This document shows, piece after piece, positions 16,035 through 24,709 of a DNA stretch of 64,000 nucleotides. Source of the DNA: UBA2966 sp965242505 (GTDB taxonomy: Bacteria; Pseudomonadota; Alphaproteobacteria; UBA2966); contig OZ251449.1 of the NCBI GenBank assembly GCA_965242505.1, positions 744,001 through 808,000 on the forward strand, in the 5' to 3' direction. The first letter of the stretch is position 1. Each line of letters starts with the position of its first letter. A model generated the notes under the pieces. It was not told the DNA's origin, did no database searches, and saw only the letters and a list, made by a program, of their open reading frames with translations. A program made the position numbers and the translations under genes.

Positions 16035-17912
16035 ATGAGTGACGCGGGCCAGGCGCCGGAAGCGATGGCGGGCGCGGCGGCCTCTCCCCGCGGCCCGGGA
16101 GGAACGCCCGCCTTTCTCGGCGTCGAACGCTCGTTCACCGGACGCCTCTGGCGCTCGCGGGCCGTCGACGACGGCGCGTCCGCCGCGCTCTGCCGGTCGT
16201 TGCAGCTGCCCGACGTCGTGGGGCGCGTGCTGGCCGGGAGGGGGGTGACGCCGGAGACCGGCGAGGACCATCTCAACCCCACGCTGAAGCGGTTCCTCCC
16301 CGACCCCTCGCGCTTCCGCGACATGGACGCGGCGAGCGAGCGGATCGCCCGGGCGGTGCGGGAGGGCGAACCCGTCGCCGTCTTCGGCGACTACGACGTG
16401 GACGGCGCCACTTCCACGGCTCTCCTGGTCCGGTTCTTCCGCGCCGTCGGCGCCGACGTCCGGATCCACATCCCGGACCGCATGGCCGAGGGCTACGGCC
16501 CCAACGTTCCCGCCCTGCGGCGTCTGGCGGAACGGGGGGCCAGGGTCGTGATCACGGTCGACTGCGGGACCACGGCCCACGAGGCCCTGAGGGAAGCCCG
16601 CGCCGCCGGCCTCGACGTCGTGGTCGTGGACCATCACACCCCCGAGGCGGGCCTTCCCCAGGCGGCGGCGGTCGTCAACCCCAACCGGCTGGACGAAGAC
16701 GGCGAGTTCGGCCACCTCGCCGCCGTCGGCGTGGCGTTCCTGCTCGCCGTGGCCGTCAACCGGGCCCTGCGCGGCGCGGGATGGTACGCCGGAGGGGAGG
16801 CGGGCCGGAAGGAACCGGATCTCCGGCAGTGGCTGGACCTCGCCGCGCTGGGCACGGTCTGCGATGCCGCGCCGCTGCGCGGGCTCAACCGGGCGCTGGT
16901 GGCGCAGGGGCTCAAGGTCATGGCGGCCCGGTCCAACGCGGGTCTCGCCGCCCTGTCGGACGTCGCCGGCGTCCGTCGACGGCCGGGGGCGTATCACGCC
17001 GGTTTCGTCCTCGGCCCGCGGATCAACGCCGGGGGGCGCGTCGGCAGGGCCGACCTCGGCGCGCGCCTCCTGAGCGAGGACGACCCGGCCGCCGCCGAAC
17101 GCATGGCGGCGGAACTGGACCGCCACAACGCCGAGCGCAAGACCGTCGAGGCGCTCGTGATGGAAGAAGCGGCGGCCCTCGCCGAGGCCGCCGACCCGGA
17201 ACGGCCGCTGCTCGTCGTCGCCGGGGAAGGCTGGCATCCGGGCGTCATCGGGATCGTCGCCAGCCGGCTGACCGAACGGCGCGGCCGCCCCACCCTCGTC
17301 ATCGCCGTCTCCGACGGCGTGGGGAAGGGGTCGGGCCGGTCGGTCCGCGGCGTCGATCTCGGAGCAGCCGTCATCGCCGCCCGGCAGGCGGGCCTGCTGC
17401 TCGGCGGCGGCGGCCATCCGATGGCCGCGGGCCTGTCCGTGGAGGCGGACCGGATTCCCGCGCTGGAGGAATTCCTGGCCGAGCGCCTCGCGGCGCATGG
17501 ACCGGCGGCGTCCGGCGCGGCCCCGATGGAGTTCGACGGCGCCCTCGCCGTCGCCGCCGCGACGCCCGAGCTGGTCGATCTGCTGGAACGGGCGGGGCCT
17601 TACGGGTCCGGAAACGAGGAGCCGCGGTTCGCCGTGGCGGACGCGCGCGTCGTCAAGGCGGACGTCGTCGGGTCCGATCACGTCCGCTGCATCCTGGCCG
17701 GCACCGGGGGCGGGCGGCTCAAGGGCATCGCCTTCCGCCGCGCCGACGACGCGCTCGGCGCGGCGCTGCTGGGATCGGTGGGGACGGACCTCCACGTCGC
17801 GGGGCGTCTGCGGGCCGACGAATGGCAGGGCCGCCGGGAGGCCCAGCTGGTCGTCGAGGACGCGGCCGCGCCGGCGCGGACGGATGGCCAAGGCGCGCGC
17901 GGGCCGTCCTGA
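16035..17912 (+). CDS. recJ: Single-stranded-DNA-specific 5'-3' exonuclease RecJ
   Basis: This is a 625-aa DHH-superfamily nuclease acting in RecF-pathway recombination and mismatch repair. Motifs are AVFGDYDVDGATS (DHH motif I), TVDCGTTAHEAL, VVVDHHTPEAG (the DHH triad) and the DHHA1-domain segment LLGGGGHPMAAGLSV. An OB-fold follows to the C-terminus. ATG 16035 (MSDAGQAPEAM) was chosen; the upstream frame is only repeat sequence. It is the third gene of the hom-glpX-recJ block but is separated from glpX by the tandem repeat array, which may alter co-transcription. Confidence 0.95.
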   Translation: MSDAGQAPEAMAGAAASPRGPGGTPAFLGVERSFTGRLWRSRAVDDGASAALCRSLQLPDVVGRVLAGRGVTPETGEDHLNPTLKRFLPDPSRFRDMDAASERIARAVREGEPVAVFGDYDVDGATSTALLVRFFRAVGADVRIHIPDRMAEGYGPNVPALRRLAERGARVVITVDCGTTAHEALREARAAGLDVVVVDHHTPEAGLPQAAAVVNPNRLDEDGEFGHLAAVGVAFLLAVAVNRALRGAGWYAGGEAGRKEPDLRQWLDLAALGTVCDAAPLRGLNRALVAQGLKVMAARSNAGLAALSDVAGVRRRPGAYHAGFVLGPRINAGGRVGRADLGARLLSEDDPAAAERMAAELDRHNAERKTVEALVMEEAAALAEAADPERPLLVVAGEGWHPGVIGIVASRLTERRGRPTLVIAVSDGVGKGSGRSVRGVDLGAAVIAARQAGLLLGGGGHPMAAGLSVEADRIPALEEFLAERLAAHGPAASGAAPMEFDGALAVAAATPELVDLLERAGPYGSGNEEPRFAVADARVVKADVVGSDHVRCILAGTGGGRLKGIAFRRADDALGAALLGSVGTDLHVAGRLRADEWQGRREAQLVVEDAAAPARTDGQGARGPS

Positions 17913-17929
17913 GTCCCGCGGCGTCGCGG

Positions 17930-18110
17930 GGCGGCGGACCCCCCTCCCGACCTCCCCCCTGTCAGGGGGGAGGAGTGTCAGTGGTCAGGGGGGAGGAGCG
18001 TGGGTGGGGGTCGCGCCGGGGGGGAGGGGCGCGAACGGGCCTTGCGGCGCCCACGCCGCCGGACGAGGCTCGCGGACGGGCGGTGCGGGAAATGCGGGCT
18101 ACGGCCTGGC
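17930..18110. repeat. Interspersed G/C-skewed repeat, composite unit
   Basis: The C-rich arm, two gggggaggag units, ggtcgcgccggg, and the flank gaacgggccttgcggcgccc ending in cggtgcgggaaatgcgggct. It lies between recJ and the linalool dehydratase-like gene. Confidence 0.75.
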
Positions 18111-18183
18111 GGGCGCCGCGGGCCGGTTGCGGCGCCCGTTCCTCTGCCGGTAAGGTTCCGGCCGGCAGGGAGGTGAAGGACGA

Positions 18184-19701
18184 ATGTCGAGGACCGTTCG
18201 CGGCTATGGCGCGACGACCGACCGCTCGCGCGGCTGGCTGCGTTACATGTATCGCAAGGCGACCACGCCGGACAACTGGGACAGGGACGGCCGGCCGCAC
18301 CCGCACTGGGACGGGGTCTCGGGCGAGCCCCGGCGTTCCTGGCACCGCTTCGACCTTCAGGACTCGGCGATGCCCGTCGCCGTCATGGCCGACGTCACGC
18401 CGGCGTGGCGCGAGGTCTACGGCGCCATCCTCGACGAACTCGTCGCGCGCTTCACCGGGTACTGGGCGGCGAAGGACTGGCTTGACCAGATCGGCGACGA
18501 CCCCCGGCGCGAGCAGTACCCGGAGGAGTGGTACGAGACGCTGATCCCGCCGACGCTGCGCGGCAGGTACGACGTGCCCGGCTGGACCGCCAACGGCGTC
18601 GAGCCCTGGGGCCTTCAGATGGACCCCATCGGCGCCGACGGCAATCTCTTCTTTCGCGGGTTCTTCCTCGTCAACCTGGGCCTGCATCTCTACGTCACCG
18701 GCGACGAGAAGTGGAACGAGCCGTTCGACGTGGTGCGCGACGGCGAGAACACGTTCACGTGGACGCACTCCCGCATCGCGGAGTTCCTGGCCCGCCAGTG
18801 GGCCGGCCGCCCCGAGGGCTGCCACTGCGAGAACACCAAGATCTGGCCGTTGTGAATGTCCGCCGCGGGCCTCGGTCTGAGGCTCCACGACACCCTCTAC
18901 GGCAGCGACCACAACCGCGTCTTCCAGAACTGGTGGGAGTACGCGAAGCGGCATTACGTCCCCATTCGCGGCGGCGAGGTCGTGGGTTCGCTGACGATGT
19001 ACTACGACCCGATCCTCGGCGTTCACATGCCGGGCGATCACGAACCCTTCCAGAAGTTCGGGATCGCGCAGTTGATCCAGGCCTCGCGGCCCGACGACGC
19101 GCGCGTTCTCGTGGAGGCCGCGTTCGACGGGCTCGGTTGGCGCGAGGGCGCCCCGATAACGACCCCCGGCGGCAACCCGCGCGAGGTGATCTACGGCATG
19201 ATCTACGCCCGCGAGTACGGCGACGAGGGGCTCTACGGCAGGCTGAAGACCTACGCCGAGGAGCGCTTCGAGCCGACCTGGGACGACGCCACCGGCGAGT
19301 TTCACTGGGGCTTCGGGCTGAACGAACCCTATCCGAGGGGGCAGTTCAACGCCATCGCCGCCCTGGCCGAGAGCATGACCGAGGGGGCCTGGGGGCGCCT
19401 GTTCCGGGAGCCCAACCTGCGCAAGTTCATCGAACCCACGGTGACGGACGTGGACTTTCCCAAGGTGTGCCTGTCCCAAGCGGTCTACGACGTCGACCGC
19501 CGGTGTCTGATCGTCGCCACGGACGGGGGCGCTCCCGGCGCCGCGGGCGAACCCACCTCGTTCCGCGTTTCCGGCGTTCGGCCCGGCGATTGCGCCGTGA
19601 CCGCCGACGGGGTCGCGTCGGACGACTGGCGCGCCGTCGACGACGGCATCGAGATATCGACCACGGTGGGCGAGCACGCTTTCATAGTGCGGACGCATTG
19701 A
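18184..19701 (+). CDS. Linalool dehydratase/isomerase-like protein with in-frame UGA at an active-site Cys position (candidate selenoprotein)
   Basis: Two stretches in one frame (223 and 281 codons) are separated only by TGA at 18853-18855; read through, the product is 505 aa. The sequence aligns without gaps, from memory, to Castellaniella linalool dehydratase/isomerase around its active site: CENTKIWPL-UGA-MSAAGLGLRLHD here against C-9-residue spacing-C followed by NSVAYLSLWVYD there. Cys215 and the UGA (codon 224) fall on the two active-site cysteines. The family His on the YKGHLNL segment is Phe here (FFRGFFLV), so the substrate probably differs. No other frame damage is visible, and the C-terminal half is fully conserved-looking. 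The alternatives are a nonsense mutation, or a split gene, since ATG immediately follows the TGA. ATG 18184 has a gggaggtgaagga ribosome-binding site. Confidence 0.8.
18867..18885 (+). promoter_or_regulatory. SECIS-like hairpin just downstream of the in-frame UGA
   Basis: The sequence GGGCCTC-GGTCT-GAGGCTC can fold into a 7-bp stem (one G-U pair) with a 5-nt loop G-G-U-C-U. Counting the first base after the UGA as +1, the loop G-G-U-C is at +19 to +22. As I recall it, the E. coli fdhF SECIS apical loop has the same bases at the same distance. This fits the general bacterial SECIS rule of a G early in the apical loop at 16-37 nt from UGA. High GC makes chance hairpins common, so this is suggestive only. 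Confidence 0.45.
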
Positions 19702-19747
19702 GTCCCGGTGAGGTTCCGGGTTGATCGGCGCCGCGCGACGCTCTTCC

Positions 19748-19915
19748 CCCCTGGCGCGACCCCCACCCCGACCCTCCCCCTGGCAGGGGGAGGGAGAATA
19801 AGGGGGGCGGGAAAGAGCCATTGACGCTCCTCTCCCCTGACGGGGGGAGGTCGGGAGTGGGGTGGATCGCGGTCCCGCAACGTCGCGCACTCCTCGATCC
19901 TCCATAGATAGGAGA
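19748..19915. repeat. Interspersed G/C-skewed repeat, composite unit (inverse orientation)
   Basis: The unit reads ggcgcgacccccaccccgac, then ccccctggcagggggaggga, then ctcccctgacggggggaggt and a gcggtcccgcaacgtcgcgc flank ending in aggagaaatgcgggg. It fills most of the 19702-19988 gap. Confidence 0.75.
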
Positions 19916-19988
19916 AATGCGGGGCAGGATCCGATTTCGTCTGGAAGAACGGGCAGGGCGCGGCGCGCCGGATCTGCCGGAGTGAGCG

Positions 19989-21077
19989 TCATCGCGTATC
20001 GGGGGCGAATGCCAAGGGATCCCCAAAGGAACGCCGCCGCGTTCGTGGGAGAGGAGGGGGAGGGGCCGTAGCCTCCGCCCCGGGCGACGGAAAACAATTC
20101 TCCACGGCCGACGGATGCGTAAGCAAAAGGTCCACCAGAAGACTGCTGAATCCCTCGTCATGAACACAGAGCCACGCGCCACTCGCTCGCCACAAGCGGC
20201 CCCATGTCCGCTTGCCGCGCCGACCCTGCGCCATCAGGATGATCTGGTCCGGGTAGCGCCACATCGACACGAGGCGGTCCCCGACCTCCAACGGCTCGAC
20301 CTCCGGGCGGCCATCGAGAAACGCCGTGAATGCTCCGACCCTGACAAAGCTTTCGGCGTCGTCGCCCGAAGCATCCAGTTCACGAAGGATCTGTTTCGCG
20401 ACCTTGCCCTTGAGCTTGAGCAGGGCCCCTTCTGGTCCCTCGCAACACCCTATTGCGCGTCCCTGGGTCACCCGGACCTCCACGAGGCCGCGGAGTTTCC
20501 AGTCGTCGCTGCCCTTCTTTCGCCGGAGGACACGCCAAACCTCGATGTCTCCTTCTTGGATTTGGCTCCAGTACGTAGGCAGATGGACACTGGCCAGGCA
20601 GTTGCCGAGGGATTTCCCGGCGGAGCGCAGCTTCCGTTTCGAGGTGATTTCCTCAAGACGGTAGTGGCATCCGACATCGATCGATCGCGCCGCCGCTTCC
20701 CGCCGTTCGTCCGCCCGCTGGCAGCCTACCTTCCGAACGCGTCCGGCGAGCTTGCTGGCGCGCTGGGATATTTGCTCGAAAGAATCGGGGTGCGTCGCGC
20801 TTCGCAGAAGCTTCTGCGCGTCCTTTCTGACGTTGCCGTCCCGGTGTTCCAAGTGACCGACCGCGCAATAGAGCTGCTTTACGGTTTTGTGGGCTTGCCG
20901 AATCGCTTTCGCAGGGGTCCTCTTCTTGCCGTTGCGCTTCTTGACGTCATCGAAAAATCGTTTGACTTTTCCTTCTATACTCTGAGCAATGGCTTTTCCC
21001 GAATATCCTTCAGGATACCGACCACTCCGCAATCTGGACAATTGATTCTGGACATCGGCTTGACGCACATTTGGCAT
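19989..21077 (-). CDS. Hypothetical protein, possibly PcfJ-like, in a lower-GC segment
   Basis: The product is 362 aa from ATG 21077, which has a strong cggaggg ribosome-binding site; a longer TTG start at 21101 is less likely. The N-terminal half is basic and helical (KVKRFFDDVKKRNGKKR). The middle has RSAGKSLGNCLASVHLPTYW followed by IEVWRVLR, which loosely resembles the G-x-x-L-x-N/H-C-x-x-Y region of PcfJ-like proteins of mobile elements; this is tentative. The last 40 residues are Pro/Arg-rich and run into repeat DNA, so the natural C-terminus may have been replaced. GC is clearly lower than in neighbouring genes, suggesting acquisition. Confidence 0.6.
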   Translation of the reverse strand: MPNVRQADVQNQLSRLRSGRYPEGYSGKAIAQSIEGKVKRFFDDVKKRNGKKRTPAKAIRQAHKTVKQLYCAVGHLEHRDGNVRKDAQKLLRSATHPDSFEQISQRASKLAGRVRKVGCQRADERREAAARSIDVGCHYRLEEITSKRKLRSAGKSLGNCLASVHLPTYWSQIQEGDIEVWRVLRRKKGSDDWKLRGLVEVRVTQGRAIGCCEGPEGALLKLKGKVAKQILRELDASGDDAESFVRVGAFTAFLDGRPEVEPLEVGDRLVSMWRYPDQIILMAQGRRGKRTWGRLWRASGAWLCVHDEGFSSLLVDLLLTHPSAVENCFPSPGAEATAPPPPLPRTRRRSFGDPLAFAPDTR

Positions 21078-21098
21078 AGTTACCCTCCGTTCATTCGT

Positions 21099-21123
21099 CA
21101 AAACTTCCTTTCAGGAAGTTTTG
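21099..21123 (-). promoter_or_regulatory. Perfect 11-bp inverted repeat in the 5' region of the 19989-21077 gene
   Basis: CAAAACTTCCT-TTC-AGGAAGTTTTG is a perfect palindrome with a 3-nt loop. It lies about 22 bp upstream of the start codon and next to an AT-rich stretch (21120-21185) that could hold the promoter. It may be an operator for an autoregulator or an mRNA hairpin controlling translation. Confidence 0.5.
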
Positions 21124-21373
21124 ATGTTGATGATTATGAATACTATGGCACATTCTCGTGCAAATGTCAAGATCTTTTTTCGCGTCTTGCACATTATTCC
21201 GGCGTCCCGATGCGCCGTGACGGGGCACCGTTTTCCGGTCGCGTCCACGGGGTCGCTGGAGGTGCGCGGCCCGGGAGCCGCCCTATGGTCCATTGGGGGC
21301 CGACAGTGGTAATCTGGCTGCGGGGCCGCGCTCGCGCCGTTCGCGGGCGGAACTGACGATCGGGGAGGATCGC

Positions 21374-23473
21374 ATGACCATCGCCTACGGCGAATCGCCC
21401 TTGTTCACGTTCGCGCTGATCGCCGATTCGCACATGAATCCGGGCGACGAGAACTCCTCGCCGTTCGAGACCAACGCGATGGCGAACGGGCGTTCCCGCT
21501 ACGCCATCGCGGAAATCAACCGGCTCGAGCCCGACTTCGTGATCCACATGGGCGACCTCGTGCATCCGGTGCCGGGCCACCCGGCGTTCCGACGGGTCGC
21601 GGAAGACTTCAACCGGCTCTACGGGGGCGTCGAGGCGCCCCTGCGCGTCACGCCGGGCAACCACGACTGCGGCGACAAGAAGGTCTCCTGGATGCCGGCC
21701 GCGCAGGTGAACGACGCTTTCCTGAAGACCTGCGAGGAACTGTTCGGCCCGCACTACGGCTCCTTCGACCACAAGGGCATCCACTTCGCCCTGGTCAATT
21801 CGCCGGTCATGAACTCCGGCCTCGACCTCGAGGCCGAACAGCGGACTTGGTTGGAAAAGGATCTGGCCGAAACTGCGTGCGAGCGGATCTTCCTCTTCAC
21901 GCACTACCCGCTCTACGTCGCCGACCCGGACGAGGAGACCCATTACGACAACATCGACGAACCGGCGCGGAGCTGGCTCCTGGACCTGATCGGGAAGCAT
22001 CGGATCGAGGCGACGTTCGCGGGCCACGCGCACAACTTCTTCTACAACCGCCAGGGGGCGACGGAACATTACGTTCTGCCGTCGGTCTCGTTCGTCCGCC
22101 AGGACTACGCGGAGTTCGCGCGCGCCCGGCCCGAGCCGTCGGCGGAAGGCGGCCGCAACGACCTTCCCAAGCTCGGCTATTTCGCCGTCGAGGTCTACGA
22201 GAACGGCCACATCGCCCACAACGTCCGCACCCACGGCCGCGTTCTGGCCGAGGGCGAGGAGCTCCCGGAGGCGCGTCCCGCCCTGCCGGCCGTCCACGCC
22301 CGCGACGACGCGCCGGCGTCGGTCGGCGTCCAGCTCCGCCATCCCTGGAGCGAGACGACGACGATTCCGCACAACTACGCGCTCGACGAATTCGTCCGCA
22401 AGCGCGTCCGCAACGACTATCCGCTGCTGGCGCTCTGGGAGATGGGCGTGAAGAAACTGCGGACGCCCGCGGGCGATCTGGCCGACGCGGCGTCGTTGCG
22501 GCGAATGCGCGACCTCAAGGCCGTCGGCCACGAATTCACCGTGTTCGTCTACGGCGCGCCGGGGCCGAAGACCGTCGCCGCGCTCGCCGAGCGCCGCGAC
22601 GCCTACGACGCCATCGAGTTCATCGCGCCGGAGGACGAAGCGGAGCGGGCCGTCGCGGCCATCCGCGAGATCAAGGCGAGGACGGACGCGCCGATCTATC
22701 TGTCGGCGCTCCATTCGCTGGCTCGGTCGGCCCACGAGGGCGGCGCTTTCAAGCACGTCATATCGAGCGGTTTTCCCATCGAGGAACGCGGACACGTGGC
22801 CCGGTTCGTGGACTCGATCGGCGCTGGCGGGCTCGTCGACGGCGTCGTGTTCCGGGTCGACCGCGGCGTGTCCGCCTGGTCGGGCGTCGGCGAGGCGCAG
22901 GCGTTCGCGGCCGCCCACGGCAACCGAGCCATCGTCAACGTTCGCTTCGCGGCCGACGACATGCGGGGCGATCGGATGGACGACCTCGCGACGGCCTGCC
23001 GCGCCGCCGAGGCGACGGCCGCGGCGCTCGCGGCGGATCGCCTGACCGTGTTCCTGGACACCTTCGTCGATCAGGACCGCGGCTACTTCATGCGTAACGG
23101 CCTGATCGACCGCCGGTTCAATCCGCGCCTTGCCGCCCGCGCGGTCCGCCGCGTCCACGGCGTTCTGAAGGTGGTCGGCGGCGAGATGACGGCGCTGGAC
23201 GCGGCCGGAGTCGCGGGCGGCCGGGTGGCCATGCTGCGCGGGGCGGAGGAGCGGCTGCGGCTGTTCCTGCTGTTGCCGGAGGAGGAGGGCGGCATGGACG
23301 TGGGGGCCGCGATCGGCCGGTACGCTTGTCACGCGGACGCCGGCGCTGGCAACTGGATCGACCTCGATACCGGCGAGATCGTCCCGTGCCGCTGGCGGAA
23401 GGAGGGCGACCGCGCGGCGATGGAGCCGGCCGTGGCCTGCGCCGTCCCTTCCATGCTGATCGCGCACCGGTAG
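21374..23473 (+). CDS. Metallophosphoesterase family protein, two-domain
   Basis: The 699-aa product has an N-terminal calcineurin-like phosphoesterase domain. The metal ligands are visible in order: LIADSHMNPG, HMGDLVHP, TPGNHDCGD, FLFTHYPLYV and AGHAHNFFYNR. The second half (about 330-699) is of unknown fold, includes FRVDRGVSAWSGVGEAQAFA, and has no motif I recognise. No signal peptide is seen, so it is probably cytoplasmic. ATG 21374 follows ggggaggatcgc. The next gene starts 10 bp downstream. The substrate is unknown. Confidence 0.85.
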   Translation: MTIAYGESPLFTFALIADSHMNPGDENSSPFETNAMANGRSRYAIAEINRLEPDFVIHMGDLVHPVPGHPAFRRVAEDFNRLYGGVEAPLRVTPGNHDCGDKKVSWMPAAQVNDAFLKTCEELFGPHYGSFDHKGIHFALVNSPVMNSGLDLEAEQRTWLEKDLAETACERIFLFTHYPLYVADPDEETHYDNIDEPARSWLLDLIGKHRIEATFAGHAHNFFYNRQGATEHYVLPSVSFVRQDYAEFARARPEPSAEGGRNDLPKLGYFAVEVYENGHIAHNVRTHGRVLAEGEELPEARPALPAVHARDDAPASVGVQLRHPWSETTTIPHNYALDEFVRKRVRNDYPLLALWEMGVKKLRTPAGDLADAASLRRMRDLKAVGHEFTVFVYGAPGPKTVAALAERRDAYDAIEFIAPEDEAERAVAAIREIKARTDAPIYLSALHSLARSAHEGGAFKHVISSGFPIEERGHVARFVDSIGAGGLVDGVVFRVDRGVSAWSGVGEAQAFAAAHGNRAIVNVRFAADDMRGDRMDDLATACRAAEATAAALAADRLTVFLDTFVDQDRGYFMRNGLIDRRFNPRLAARAVRRVHGVLKVVGGEMTALDAAGVAGGRVAMLRGAEERLRLFLLLPEEEGGMDVGAAIGRYACHADAGAGNWIDLDTGEIVPCRWRKEGDRAAMEPAVACAVPSMLIAHR

Positions 23474-23483
23474 GAGAGCCGGC

Positions 23484-23960
23484 GTGACCGCCGTCGCCGA
23501 TCCCCCGCCCGGGTTCGAGGCCTATTACCATCCCGGCCCGTTCGGCGAGCTGATCGGCCCGTACTATCACAGGGACCTGCCGGACGGCGGCTTCGTCCGC
23601 GCCTTTCGGGCGCTGGAGAAACACATCAACCAGGTGGGGCTGGTCCAGGGCGGCATGTTGTGCGCCTTCACCGACCAGTTGATCACCACGGCGCTCATTC
23701 GGGCGGGCATCGAGGCGGTGACCGTGAACCTCGACATCAGCTTCATGAACCCGGTCAGGCTGGGCGACTGGGTCGAGGGGCGGTCGGAGGTCACGCGCGA
23801 GGGCGGCAGGATCGTCTGGGCCCGCGGCTCGCTCGCGTCGGGCGGGAAGACGGTCCTCACCGCTCAGGGACTGTGGCAGAAGGTGAACTTCGGCGTGGGC
23901 CTGACCGACCGCGCCGCGCGCGCGGACCAGCGGACGAAAGGGACCGGCGATGCGACTTGA
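23484..23960 (+). CDS. PaaI-type hotdog-fold thioesterase
   Basis: The 158-aa hotdog protein would hydrolyse an acyl-CoA. The family signature is NQVGLVQGGMLCAFTDQLIT (HGG-type helix region with QGG here), followed by TVNLDISFMNPVRLGDWVEG. GTG 23484 is preceded by taggagagccgg. Its 3' end overlaps the following SDR gene by 11 bp, so the two are translationally coupled and probably act in the same degradative pathway. Confidence 0.88.
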   Translation: MTAVADPPPGFEAYYHPGPFGELIGPYYHRDLPDGGFVRAFRALEKHINQVGLVQGGMLCAFTDQLITTALIRAGIEAVTVNLDISFMNPVRLGDWVEGRSEVTREGGRIVWARGSLASGGKTVLTAQGLWQKVNFGVGLTDRAARADQRTKGTGDAT

Positions 23961-24696
23961 AGGCAGGACCGCGGTCGTCACCGGGGCCGGCTCCGGGTTC
24001 GGGGCGGCGATGGCGGCCGAGTTCGCCCGGGAAGGCGCCCGCGTCGCGGTCGTCGATCTCGACGGCGCCGCCGGCCGGGCGGTGGCCGACGGCATCGGCA
24101 GAGCCGGCGGCGAGGCGACGTTCCACGAGGCGGACGTCACCGACGGCGACGGCGTGAAGGGCATGTTCGGCGCCGTCATGGACGCCTGGGGCGGCTTCGA
24201 CGTGCTCGTCAACAACGCCGGCGCGCCGCAGTGGAACCAGCCGCTCACGGAGACCGACGAGGAGACCTTCGATCGCATCTTCGGCGTCAACGTGAAGGGC
24301 ATCTACTTCACCTCCGTTCACGGCATCCCGCTGATGAAGGCCGGCGGCGCGATCATCCACACGGCGTCGACGGCCGCGGCGCGGCCGCGGCCGGGCCTCG
24401 CCTGGTACAACGCGAGCAAGGGGGCCGTCGCCAACCTGACGCTGACCATGGCCCAAGAGCTGGCCCCGGACATCCGCGTCAACGCGCTGTGCCCCGTCGC
24501 CGCGGACACGCCCATGCTCGACGCCTTCCTCGGCGGCGACCGGGACAGGATCGCCGCCTTCGAGGCGACGGTGCCCATGGGACGCCTCGGCGAGCCCCTC
24601 GACGTGGCGCGCGCCGCCGTCTTCCTCGCCTCGGACGACGCGTCGTTCCTGACCGGCGTGCTTCTGCCCGTCGACGGCGGGCGCTGCGCCGCGTAG
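23950..24696 (+). CDS. Short-chain dehydrogenase/reductase (SDR)
   Basis: This is a classical 248-aa SDR using NAD(P). The cofactor motif is TGAGSGFG near residue 11. NNAG is present, and the catalytic residues are in HTASTAAA (Ser) and WYNASKGAV (Tyr-x-x-x-Lys). The C-terminus FLTGVLLPVDGG is typical. Substrate unknown. It is sandwiched in an apparent operon with the thioesterase and the D-aminoacylase-type gene. Confidence 0.9.
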   Translation: MRLEGRTAVVTGAGSGFGAAMAAEFAREGARVAVVDLDGAAGRAVADGIGRAGGEATFHEADVTDGDGVKGMFGAVMDAWGGFDVLVNNAGAPQWNQPLTETDEETFDRIFGVNVKGIYFTSVHGIPLMKAGGAIIHTASTAAARPRPGLAWYNASKGAVANLTLTMAQELAPDIRVNALCPVAADTPMLDAFLGGDRDRIAAFEATVPMGRLGEPLDVARAAVFLASDDASFLTGVLLPVDGGRCAA

Positions 24697-24709
24697 GGAA
24701 GGGGCGACG

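Noticed and set aside
15237..16042. Open frames through the 15.3-16.0 kb array
   Set aside because: They consist only of the repeat unit translated in several frames with Pro/Gly/Arg-rich text; nothing supports coding.
20115..21356. Plus-strand open frame opposite the PcfJ-like gene
   Set aside because: The minus-strand gene has a strong ribosome-binding site and better protein character; the plus frame has no recognisable domain.
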